A stretch of 64,000 nt of DNA, from assembly GCF_010091925.1 (NCBI RefSeq), contig NZ_WVID01000005.1, positions 244,430-308,429 of the forward strand. The letters are read 5' to 3'. This DNA comes from Nostoc sp. B(2019) (GTDB taxonomy: Bacteria > Cyanobacteriota > Cyanobacteriia > Cyanobacteriales > Nostocaceae). Both the position numbers and the translations under genes were made by a program. Under the pieces are notes generated by a model. The model did no database searches. It was not told the DNA's origin and was given only the letters and a program-made list of their open reading frames with translations. This document shows positions 1 through 9,600 of the stretch, one piece after another; position 1 is the first letter of the stretch; every line of letters starts with the position of its first letter.

Positions 1-78
1 AAGCGCAAGATCTGAAATTTTTCAAAAAATAAATAAGCGATATTTCAACAACTCATTAAATAAAAATAAGGAATAGTA

Positions 79-3027
79 ATGAAGCAAATAAATCATCCTA
101 CTCCTATTGCTATTGTTGGCATTGGCTCGCTCTTTCCAGAAGCAAAAACGGTTGGAGACTTTTGGGATAATATTCTAACTCGAAAAAATTGCATTAAAGA
201 AATAGTTGATGAAGACCCAAGTTTTGAAGGTTACTGGAGTATTGATGAGTATTTTGATCCAGATCCCTCTGCTCCAGATAAAACATATAGCAAAATTGGT
301 GCTTTTATTCCAGAAGTAAAATTTGATCCGATGGAATTTGGAATTCCACCAATCAACTTAGAGTCAATTAGTACTACGCAATTGATGGCACTGCTAATAG
401 CTAAGCAGGCTTTGGCGGATGCTGGTTACAACAGAGATGAATCTACGGCTGCAATCCGTGACAGAACAGGGGTTATTCTTGGGGTTGGAGGGTGTGGTAA
501 TACTGCTTTTCCACTGACAACAAGAAATAATTCTCCCCAGTGGGAAAAGGTCATCAAAAACTTCGGTTTTCCTGATGAAATGGTTATTGCCATAGTAGAG
601 AAATTAAAAGATTTATATGCAGGTTGGCGAGAAAGTAGTTTTCCTGGTTTGCTAAGCAATGTAGTAGCTGGTCGAATTACTAGCCACTTTGATTTAGGAG
701 GGACTAACTGCACTATTGATGCAGCTTGTGCTAGTAGTTTAGCAGCAATCAAGATGGCGATCGCAGAGTTAGCTGATGGTAGTTGTGATGCAGTATTAAC
801 TGGTGGAGTTAATGTTGATAATTCCATCTTCGCCTATATGTGTTTTAGCAAGACTCCAGCACTTTCTAGAGAAGGTCGTTCTCGTCCTTTTGATGCATCA
901 TCTGATGGCATTGTTTTAGGTGATGGCGTAGGGATGATGGTTTTGAAGCGTTTAGAAGACGCAGAAAGAGATCATAATAAAATTTATGGTGTCATTAAGG
1001 GTATAGGTACTTCCAGTGATGGACGGGCAAAAAGTATTTATGCTCCAAGGTTTGAAGGGCAAGTAAAAGCTTTAGATAGGGCTTATGAGAAAACGGGAAT
1101 CAGCCCTAAACAAATTCAATTAGTTGAAGCGCATGGAACAGGAACGGTTGCTGGAGATATATGTGAATTTCAAAGTATTAGTCATGTATATAAGCAAAAT
1201 CAAGTCCCAAATTACTCTGTAGCTTTAGGTAGCGTAAAATCTCAGATTGGACATACTCGAACCGCTGCTGGTTCTGCTGCTTTAATTAAGACGACTTTGG
1301 CTCTATATCATAAAATATTACCTCCGACAATTAATATTGTTCAACCAAACCCCAAATTTGATCTAGAAAACAGTAGTTTTTATTTAAATACTGAAGCTAG
1401 ACCTTGGATTCAACCTATTGATGGTTCTAAACGTCGGGCGGCAATCAGTTCTTTTGGTTTTGGAGGTACTAACTTTCACGTAATTGTGGAAGAATATCAA
1501 CAAGAACATGATGCTGTTTATAGGATGCATAATGTTCCTGAGATTGTGATCATATATGCAGGCGATCGCAATGCTTTAATTCAAAAATGTGCGGATTTGC
1601 TAGATATTTTTAAATCGGAATCTGGCAAAAATGATTATTATCAATATCTCAATCATACCAAAAACAAAGATATTCCGATAAACTCAGCAAGAATTGGTTT
1701 TGTCAGTGAGTCATTAGAGCAAACTATAGAACTTTTGAAAGAATCTTTATCAATATTTAGTTCTAACTCTAAAGATAACTGGCAACATCCTAGAGGCATT
1801 TACTACCGAACTGCTGGCATGGACTTGAAGGGTAGAGTTGTAGCTTTATTCCCAGGACAAGGTTCACAATACTTGAACATGGGGATAGATTTTGCTAAAA
1901 ACTATCCAGAAATGCGTAGAGTTTTATCAGAGGTAAATCAACTCTTCTATCAACAGAAGCAGTCTATTTTATCTGATATCATTTATCCCCCTTCAGTCTT
2001 TGATGAAAATAACATCATCAAACAGAAAAATGAGATTCTGAAAACTGAAAATGGACAGCCAGCTATTGGTGCTATCAGTGTAGGAATTTACAAAATACTT
2101 CAAAAAGCTGGGTTTAAACCTGACTTTGTGATTGGACATAGTTTTGGCGAAATTACTGCTCTATGGGCATCAGGCGCTCTCAGCGATCAAGATTTTTATC
2201 AACTAGCCATAGCTAGAGGACACGCCATGAGGGCAGAAAACTCCTCAGTAAAAGAGAGGGGTTCAATGTTAGCAGTCAATGCTTATGAAGTAGATGTCAA
2301 TGCTCTAATTGCTAATTACTCTGATGTCATAATCACTAATTACAATTCCAACTCTCAGATAGTTTTAGGGGGAACAGAGCAATCGATAAAGGCGTTATAT
2401 CATACGTTGCAAAAGCAAGGAGTTCAATCTACTCTTTTGGCTGTTGATAATGCGTATCATACGAATTTTGTCAGATATGCTGCTGAACCTTTTGCAAGAG
2501 AAATTTCTCAAACAAACTTCAAAACGCCTTCTATCCCTGTTTATTCCAACGTAACTAGCAAACCTTATCCTCACAATGTAGAAGATATAAAAAAAATACT
2601 TGCAACTCACTTGTTAAGTCCAGTTGCTTTCAAACAAGCGATACAAACAGTATATAATCAAGGAGGTTATGTGTTTGTTGAAATTGGGCCGAAAAACACA
2701 TTAACCAACTTCGTGAGCGATATTCTCAAAGGTAGAGAACATCTAGCGATCGCTCTCAATCCGCGTTCCCAAAACAGTTCAGAATATGAGTTTCGCCGTT
2801 CTTTAGTCCAGCTTTTGGTGGGTGGTCTTATGCTTCAAGATATTGACCCTTATCAAATACCAAAACCTATTGAGCAACCTAAATCTGGAAGAAGTGTAGC
2901 TGTCAATTTGAATGGTGGATTTTATTTCAATCCTAAAACCAAGGAACTTAGAGAAAAAGCACTTTTTGAAAAAGACACATCGCTTTTAGATGAATTGCTC
3001 AATAAGCAAGCGCCATCACGTTTATAA
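79..3027 (+). CDS. Polyketide synthase, KS-AT module (PUFA/heterocyst-glycolipid type)
   Basis: This 982-residue protein condenses and loads extender units in an iterative polyketide/fatty-acid synthase. The N-terminal ketosynthase (about 1-475) has its active-site Cys217 in DAACASS, His352 in EAHGTGT and His392 in KSQIGHT. The acyltransferase (about 590-910) starts with FPGQGSQ and has nucleophile Ser688 in GHSFGE. The arrangement matches the front half of PfaA/HglE-type synthases, but the chain stops after the AT, so ACP and KR are on later frames. A ribosome binding site AAGGAA (68-73) precedes the ATG. The next gene begins 32 bases downstream, so co-transcription is likely. Domain assignment is very secure; the product is unknown. 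The window starts only 78 bases upstream, so further cluster genes may lie to the left. Confidence 0.93.
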   Translation: MKQINHPTPIAIVGIGSLFPEAKTVGDFWDNILTRKNCIKEIVDEDPSFEGYWSIDEYFDPDPSAPDKTYSKIGAFIPEVKFDPMEFGIPPINLESISTTQLMALLIAKQALADAGYNRDESTAAIRDRTGVILGVGGCGNTAFPLTTRNNSPQWEKVIKNFGFPDEMVIAIVEKLKDLYAGWRESSFPGLLSNVVAGRITSHFDLGGTNCTIDAACASSLAAIKMAIAELADGSCDAVLTGGVNVDNSIFAYMCFSKTPALSREGRSRPFDASSDGIVLGDGVGMMVLKRLEDAERDHNKIYGVIKGIGTSSDGRAKSIYAPRFEGQVKALDRAYEKTGISPKQIQLVEAHGTGTVAGDICEFQSISHVYKQNQVPNYSVALGSVKSQIGHTRTAAGSAALIKTTLALYHKILPPTINIVQPNPKFDLENSSFYLNTEARPWIQPIDGSKRRAAISSFGFGGTNFHVIVEEYQQEHDAVYRMHNVPEIVIIYAGDRNALIQKCADLLDIFKSESGKNDYYQYLNHTKNKDIPINSARIGFVSESLEQTIELLKESLSIFSSNSKDNWQHPRGIYYRTAGMDLKGRVVALFPGQGSQYLNMGIDFAKNYPEMRRVLSEVNQLFYQQKQSILSDIIYPPSVFDENNIIKQKNEILKTENGQPAIGAISVGIYKILQKAGFKPDFVIGHSFGEITALWASGALSDQDFYQLAIARGHAMRAENSSVKERGSMLAVNAYEVDVNALIANYSDVIITNYNSNSQIVLGGTEQSIKALYHTLQKQGVQSTLLAVDNAYHTNFVRYAAEPFAREISQTNFKTPSIPVYSNVTSKPYPHNVEDIKKILATHLLSPVAFKQAIQTVYNQGGYVFVEIGPKNTLTNFVSDILKGREHLAIALNPRSQNSSEYEFRRSLVQLLVGGLMLQDIDPYQIPKPIEQPKSGRSVAVNLNGGFYFNPKTKELREKALFEKDTSLLDELLNKQAPSRL

Positions 3028-3059
3028 GTGTGAGAATCAAAATAAATCAGGAGAAAATC

Positions 3060-4214
3060 ATGAGTCTAGCTAACATGGAAAAAAAGAATCATTCTGGTAA
3101 CGGTGATAATCGTAGTCTTCAAAACCTTTCTGTAGCAGCATATCCTGTAGTCAATCAGACTGATGTTTTAGCTCAGATTCAAGAGCAAAATTTCTTAAGT
3201 ACAGTGCATCAACAATTCAATCAAAATCAAGGCAAATATATTGACTTGCTGTCTAAAATTGTTGACTATCAAGCATTGATGCTTGATAAATATCAAGATT
3301 CTGCTGCGCTACCCAAAGCAATGCATAATTTTGATCAAATATTGCAAATTTTGCAAAGAAATCAGCTTAACTACAATATCAACCATGAAGGTTATTTGCA
3401 GAATCAATTAAATTTGATTCGCACAAGTGAGTTACCAACAGATATATCCGACAAGCTAGATGATGTTTCTTTAGGTAAACAACTCAATGCTGCACTTCCT
3501 CTTTCTCCAAAACCAGAGTTGCAAAGTTCTCTAGATTCATCTGCTAGCCAATTAACAAGCAGTGTACCTACACCAACTGAGGAATTACCTCAAGTTACTT
3601 CTGTTTCTAATGAGTTTAATTATATTCCTGTTAGCAAAGAACCATTAGGTTCTGTCCCTAAAACTAACGTTGTTGAAACTGTAGCTCCTATTTCTCCAAT
3701 GGTTTCAACACCACCCAAACCCTCCTTGTTACAGCAAGTTGTTATTATCTCAGAACCAACCAATGATGCTGTAAAGAGCGTTTCTGCACCTAGTATTCCA
3801 ACTGCTTCGCCAGAACCAATTAATCATTCTGTAGAGAGCATTTCTGCACCAGTTAGTCCTCAAGAAGACGCTCCAGCTACTTCAGTTGATTTAAGTGGAT
3901 TCAGCAATCGATTGCTAGAGGTGGTTAGCGATAAAACTGGATATCCAGTCGATATGCTGGATCTAAATATGGATTTAGAAGCAGATTTGGGGATTGATTC
4001 AATCAAGCAGTTAGAAATTTTTGCTGCTATGCATGAAGAATTCCCCGATATGGATGTAGATCCAGAATTATTCAGAGATTTGCGAACACTAGCTAAAATT
4101 GTTGATTATCTACAAGAACACTTGTCGAAAAATCAAGCAACGCAAACATCAAACAATGGCAATGTTGATCAAGAACAAGGTATTGAAAGACAGGCTGTTA
4201 AAAAAAAATTCTGA
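3060..4214 (+). CDS. Acyl carrier protein module of the PKS (ACP with long linker)
   Basis: A 384-residue protein whose only recognisable domain is a C-terminal acyl carrier protein (about 285-360), with phosphopantetheine Ser314 in LGIDSIKQ. The N-terminal about 130 residues are helical and Gln-rich; residues about 140-280 are a Pro/Ser/Thr-rich flexible linker containing two imperfect copies of a SISAP/SVSAP-type segment. I chose the ATG at 3060, not the in-frame GTG at 3030, because AGGAG (3050-3054) sits before it. In HglE/PfaA proteins AT, ACP and KR are usually one chain; here the ACP is separate from the AT, and its last codons run through an A9 tract (4200-4208) where a -1 shift would continue into the KR-DH frame. 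It probably carries the growing chain for the neighbouring KS and KR-DH domains. Confidence 0.88.
   Translation: MSLANMEKKNHSGNGDNRSLQNLSVAAYPVVNQTDVLAQIQEQNFLSTVHQQFNQNQGKYIDLLSKIVDYQALMLDKYQDSAALPKAMHNFDQILQILQRNQLNYNINHEGYLQNQLNLIRTSELPTDISDKLDDVSLGKQLNAALPLSPKPELQSSLDSSASQLTSSVPTPTEELPQVTSVSNEFNYIPVSKEPLGSVPKTNVVETVAPISPMVSTPPKPSLLQQVVIISEPTNDAVKSVSAPSIPTASPEPINHSVESISAPVSPQEDAPATSVDLSGFSNRLLEVVSDKTGYPVDMLDLNMDLEADLGIDSIKQLEIFAAMHEEFPDMDVDPELFRDLRTLAKIVDYLQEHLSKNQATQTSNNGNVDQEQGIERQAVKKKF
4200..4208 (+). other. A9 homopolymer, possible -1 slippage site joining ACP to KR-DH
   Basis: The ACP frame reads GTT AAA AAA AAA TTC TGA. Shifting one base back on the nine A residues gives AAA ATT CTG AGC AAA CCC, which runs without a stop into the KR-DH frame. 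The inserted residues (ILSKPDQWKLQLSEG) look like an ordinary interdomain linker. The downstream frame has no ATG near its beginning and only a weak candidate ribosome site. The run fits programmed -1 frameshifting or transcriptional slippage; a sequencing error in the homopolymer would look the same. Confidence 0.55.
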
Positions 4215-4234
4215 GCAAACCCGATCAATGGAAG

Positions 4235-6649
4235 TTGCAACTGTCTGAAGGTCATATCTGGTTAATTACTGAGGGAGGTGAGGGAGTAGGATTTGCTGTA
4301 GCAAAAAAGCTACATCAACAAGGACAAAAAGCAGTCATCCTAAAACTCCCTACCTACTCAGCTTCTACTGAATCAGTTTCCCAAACGAATATTGATGTAA
4401 TCAACCTAGATAATTCAACAGAATTGCACCTCAAAGAAACTCTAGAGACAATTCAAGAAAAATTTGGTTTGATTGGAGGATTCATTCATACGCATCCATT
4501 AGCTAAAAACGTTTTGACGCCCAGCGACCTTTTTCAAGAACAAGACAAAGAAACAGTTAAATTAGTCTTTTTAATTGCTAAACATCTCAAATTGTCTTTG
4601 AATAATGCGTGTGAAAAGAATTCTGGTAATGCTTATTTTGTAACTGTTACCAAGCTGGATGGAGAAATGGGAACTTCTGGTAAAAAAGCCTGCGCTGTTA
4701 TCGGTGGTGGTTTATCAGGGTTAGTCAAGTCATTAAATCGCGAATGGGCAAATGTTTATTGTCGTTATATTGATTTAGAATCCAGTATCAACATTGAGGA
4801 AGCTGCAAACATTATTATGGAGGAGATAGCCGATACTAATTTGGGATTATTGGAAGTTGGTCGGAATCAAGTCGGAGAGCGGATTACACTGACCACAGAG
4901 CGCATTCACAATGTTACTTACCTTAAAGAAACTCCAGACTCTCAAAGTGTATTTTTAGTTAGTGGCGGTGGACGTGGAATTACTGCTGATTGTGTAGCAG
5001 AACTTGCTAAAGCCTATAAATCTAAATTTGTTTTGTTTGGACGCACTATTTTACAGCCTCATGAGCCTGAATGGGCGAATAACTGTACCGATGATAAAGA
5101 ACTCAAAAAGCTAATTATTAATGATTTCATTCAACAGGGAAAGAAGCCAACTCCCATTGAAGCCGATAGAGTTTTACATGATTTGATATCACAACGTGAT
5201 ATTAGAAATTCATTAAAGCAGATAAAACAATATGGTGGAGAAGCAATTTATCTGAGTGTAAATGTTACTCGGAAAGTTGATTTAGAAAAGCAAATTGAAA
5301 ACTTGCCAGAACATTTCAAAAAAATTACAGGTATCATTCATGGGGCTGGCAATATAGCTGACAAACGAATTGAGAAGAAGACAGAAGAAGACTTTAATCG
5401 AGTATTTGAACCCAAGATTAAGGGATTAGAGAACTTACTATCTATTGTTAATCTAGAGCAGATTAAGCATATTATTTTATTTTCTTCTGTCTCTGGATAT
5501 TTTGGAAATGCAGGTCAAACAGACTATGCTTTAGCTAATGATGTTTTGAATAAATTTGCCTACTCTTTTAAACATCTTTTTCCCCAGATTCGGATCGTTT
5601 CAATAAACTGGGGCCCTTGGGATAGGGGAATGATCAGCCCAACACTTAAGAAATTTTACCAAGAAAGTAATATTGATCTTATTCCTGTGGATATAGGCAT
5701 TAAATTCTGTCGAGATGAATTACGAATTGCTAAAGACCATGCAGTAGAACAAATTCTTGTAAGTGGAAAATTAAGCTTACCTAGTAATTACCAGATAGAA
5801 CAAATAAATGTGGTAGAAAGTAAACGGATTATGCGGCAAAATGGTAATCCATTTATCAAAGATCATGTAATTGGCAAGAATGCTGTTTTACCAGCGACTT
5901 GTGCTGTTAACTGGATGGTGAAGTCTTCAGAGGATGTTTTGCCAAACCATAAAATTAGAGCTATTGAGAACTTCCAAGTACTTAAAGGTATTGTCTTTGA
6001 TGAACAATATCAGGAAGAATATTTGGCTCGGATAACTCTTGCTAATGCTGAAGATAATGTACATAATTTTGTAGTCAAAATCAGCAGCCAGCCAAAAGAT
6101 AAAAACAACTCACTTTATCACTATGGTGCAACGCTATTTTTTGAAATAGAATGGGGTTATATGCCTAGTTATGGCAATCTAGATATTAAATCAGATGGTA
6201 AAGTCTACAGAACTTATCAGGAAGGAAGTGGCTTATTTCATGGAAAAAACTTTCAAGGGATAAAGAAAGTTTTACATATTAGCGATCGCAAAATTACTTC
6301 ACTCTGCAATTTGCCTGCGATTAGTCAAAAACAACAGGGACAATTTACTGTTAATTCATTTAATCCTTTCCTGGGTGATGTCCAGTTACAGGGCGTACTT
6401 ATATGGACTTATTACCAACTGGACAATACTTGTTTACCAATGGGATTTGAAAGGTTTGAGCAATTCCAAGCTCTTGATTTTGATACCGATTTTTACGTTT
6501 CAACTGAAATTATTTCTGTTAATAAAAGCAAGCTAACAGCTAATATTTTTGTTCACAATGAACATGGAGAGATATATATTCGCTGGCTTGAAGTTAGTTA
6601 TATTATGATGAAAAATCTCCAAGCACTATATTGGGAAAAAGGAGCGTAA
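4235..6649 (+). CDS. Polyketide synthase KR-DH module
   Basis: About 804 residues carrying ketoreductase and dehydratase activities for the beta-keto processing steps. An N-terminal degenerate Rossmann half (about 5-230, ITEGGEGVG) precedes the catalytic NADPH-binding half with GGGRGI near residue 245 and the Ser-Tyr-Asn centre (FSSVSG ... Tyr431 in TDYALAND). A PKS-type hot-dog dehydratase follows, with His544 in DHVIGKNAVLP and Asp715 in GDVQLQ. The listed start is a TTG; upstream codons remain open into the A9 run of the ACP gene, so the protein may be made as an ACP-KR-DH fusion by slippage. It ends 6 bases before the next PKS gene, which indicates one operon. Confidence 0.87.
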   Translation: MQLSEGHIWLITEGGEGVGFAVAKKLHQQGQKAVILKLPTYSASTESVSQTNIDVINLDNSTELHLKETLETIQEKFGLIGGFIHTHPLAKNVLTPSDLFQEQDKETVKLVFLIAKHLKLSLNNACEKNSGNAYFVTVTKLDGEMGTSGKKACAVIGGGLSGLVKSLNREWANVYCRYIDLESSINIEEAANIIMEEIADTNLGLLEVGRNQVGERITLTTERIHNVTYLKETPDSQSVFLVSGGGRGITADCVAELAKAYKSKFVLFGRTILQPHEPEWANNCTDDKELKKLIINDFIQQGKKPTPIEADRVLHDLISQRDIRNSLKQIKQYGGEAIYLSVNVTRKVDLEKQIENLPEHFKKITGIIHGAGNIADKRIEKKTEEDFNRVFEPKIKGLENLLSIVNLEQIKHIILFSSVSGYFGNAGQTDYALANDVLNKFAYSFKHLFPQIRIVSINWGPWDRGMISPTLKKFYQESNIDLIPVDIGIKFCRDELRIAKDHAVEQILVSGKLSLPSNYQIEQINVVESKRIMRQNGNPFIKDHVIGKNAVLPATCAVNWMVKSSEDVLPNHKIRAIENFQVLKGIVFDEQYQEEYLARITLANAEDNVHNFVVKISSQPKDKNNSLYHYGATLFFEIEWGYMPSYGNLDIKSDGKVYRTYQEGSGLFHGKNFQGIKKVLHISDRKITSLCNLPAISQKQQGQFTVNSFNPFLGDVQLQGVLIWTYYQLDNTCLPMGFERFEQFQALDFDTDFYVSTEIISVNKSKLTANIFVHNEHGEIYIRWLEVSYIMMKNLQALYWEKGA

Positions 6650-6655
6650 GGTTCA

Positions 6656-9600
6656 ATGAATGAGATTGCCATTGTTGGAATTGGTTGCTTATTTCCCGGA
6701 GCAGAAAGCCCTGAAGAGTTCTGGCAGATGTTAATGAGTGGCAATGATGTCACTTCTGAAGTAACTGCCGAAGACATGGGTAGAGATCCATCAATATACC
6801 ACAGTCAAAAACGGGGAATACCAGACAAGATTAGCTACACGAAAAACGGTTATATTCGGGATTTTAACTTTGACCCTTATGGTTATAAAGTTCATCCCGA
6901 AAAGCTAATCGCCTTAGATAGGATATTTCACTGGTCTTTATATGCAGCAAGAGAAGCTCTAAAAGACAGTGGTTATCTTAATGATCAAGAGGTATTAAAC
7001 AAAAGTGGACTGATTCTAGGCAATCTCTCTTTTGCGACAGAGCACTCTAGCAAGCTTTTTTCGTCAATGCACTTAAAGACTTTAGAGTACTTTGTTAAAG
7101 AGCTTCTCAACTATCAAGATTTTAGTTTTAATGACCCAACATCGGGACTGAATATTTCTCTCGATAATGCTATAACTGCTAGCTTACCAGCTAGTATTGT
7201 TTGCAGCGGTTTGGGACTGGGTGGAATTCGTTATGCAATTGATTCTGCTTGTTCCAGTTCATTATATGTCATGGAGCTAGCTTCTTATTATCTGAATACT
7301 GGTCAGGTAGATATGATGCTTGCTGGCGCAGTTTGCGGTTCAGAACGCCTGAATATTATTCACGGATTTAATGTGCTGAATGCTTTTCCAGACCAAGGAA
7401 ATAGCGCTCCTTTCGATCAATCATCCGAAGGTATAAAAATCGGTGAAGGAGTAGGCATGTTTGTCTTAAAGCGGCTTGCGGATGCCGAGAAAAATGGCGA
7501 TCGCATATATGCTGTAATTGAAAATATCGGTCTATCCAACGATGGTGGCGGAAAACATATTCTGAGTCCATCGAAGAAAGGACAACATCTGGCGTTGAAA
7601 CGAGCTTATCAGGGGTCAGAACCAGTAGATTATATAGAATGCCATGCAACTGGAACTTCTTTAGGTGATCAGACAGAACTCAATTCCATAGAAGAATTCT
7701 TTGCAACCAAGCATAAAATACCTTTGCTGGGAGCCAATAAAGCTCATACAGGTCACATGCTGACAGCTTCAGCCATGGCCAGCATGATTAAAGTCATCTG
7801 GGCAATGAAAGAAGGGGTTATCCCTGCTACCATTGGCGTTGAGAATGCGATCGCCACGCAAAATGGGGTAATAACCTCTGCAAGTATCGTCTGTGAGCAT
7901 ACTCCCTGGCCGCAGACAAATAAACCTAAAAGAGCCGGGATAAATGCATTTGGTTTCGGCGGTACAAATGCTCATTTAATTCTGAGAGAATATAGCCCCA
8001 CTTCCACTCAATCAACCTCACTTGTACTTAAGCCAAAACAGAGCAAACCAAGTATTCCAGCTATTGTTGGTATGCACATACATATTGGCGCTGTCGAAGG
8101 ACTTGAGGCTTTTGCAAAGACACTTTGCGAGAGTCGGGAAGTAATGGAATCCTTACCGCCTGAACGCTGGTCAGGAGCCGAAGAGACGCTGACTGAAGCT
8201 CCACCCAAAGCAGCCTATCTGGATAAATTTGATCTTGATTGTATTGCTTTCAAAATGCCTCCTAAAGAAGCGGGATCTGTCTTATTTGATCATCTGTTCA
8301 TGATGAAAGTTGCTGATACAGCTCTGCGTGATGCTGGTTTCACCCGACATCAAGATTTTAGCAATACAGCTGTCATTATTGCTACAGAAATGAATCTGAC
8401 AGTTCACCGGAATATCACCAGGCTCAATATGCCTTGGCATCTTCGGGAATGTTTCCAAAAATTCAATATTCAATTAACAGATGTTCAGGTAAATAAACTG
8501 GAATCTGTCTTGAAAGATAGTATGTCACCATGCCTTTATGTAGAGGGAGTCACGGGAGGAATAGGCAATATAGTAGCTAGTCGGATTGCGGCTCTCTGGG
8601 ATTTTACAGGGCCAGCTTTCACAGTATCAGCCCAAGAAAGTTCTGTTTATAAAGCAATTGAAATAGCCAAGTTTTTACTAGACTTCGGCACAGTAGATGC
8701 TGTGGTAGTGGGAGCCATCGATCAAGCAGCAAGTTGGGAAAACGTAGAATGGCGAAAACAACTTAACCAGCATAATTCTCAATTTACATTTGGGGAAGGT
8801 GCAGGTGCGATCGTGCTCAAGCGGAAAGAAGATGCACAAAAGTCTCAAAATAAGATTTATGCCACGATAGAATCCCTAGCAATTATTCAAGAAAATGGAA
8901 ATGAAGTTGTATCTGACTGCGTGTGGCAAGCAACACGAAAGTCTTTAGCAATAGCCGAAGTTAACCCTAACGAAGTGGGTTATATAGAATTAAATCAAAC
9001 TGGAATATTTGCCCAAGATAAGAACGAAAGAGTAGGTTTGAATACACTGTATTCTCTTGAACACACAAATGTAGGTTCTGTTAAAGAGAATGTTGGTAAT
9101 ACCTTTGTTCTATCAGGAATGGCAAGCATTATCAAAACATCTTTGTGCCTCTATCATCGCTTTATCCCAAGCATTTCTCCGCAGCAATCTGTCCAATCAT
9201 GGCAGTTATCCAGTCAACAAAAAAAGCGATTTGGGGCTGTTAATATGATGAGTAATGATTACTCCTATGCCCATCTAGTTTTGGGTGAAGGAGATTATCA
9301 AGAAATACAGCAAGAGCCTCAAGTTGATCATCAAGCAATAAGTAAAAAAGGGGTGATAAAAACCCTGTTAAACGGTAGTGCCAGAATGAGAGATGTTATT
9401 CTGAGTGACGATAATATCAAACAATTTAGCACTGTAAAAATTCCTAAACTTGTAAAACTTACACCAGAACGATCTTTTTCAGAAAATTATTCGATAGGCA
9501 TGCAAAATACTATGCGCGATAACGAAGCGCTTCTGCGTTCGCGGAGAAGCGCAGATCGCAAACAAAGCATTCTAGAAAAACAGTACTTATGGAATGCAAA

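Noticed and set aside
426..827. 133-residue reading frame on the minus strand
   Set aside because: It lies wholly inside the ketosynthase domain and has no independent protein pattern; it is an antisense shadow.
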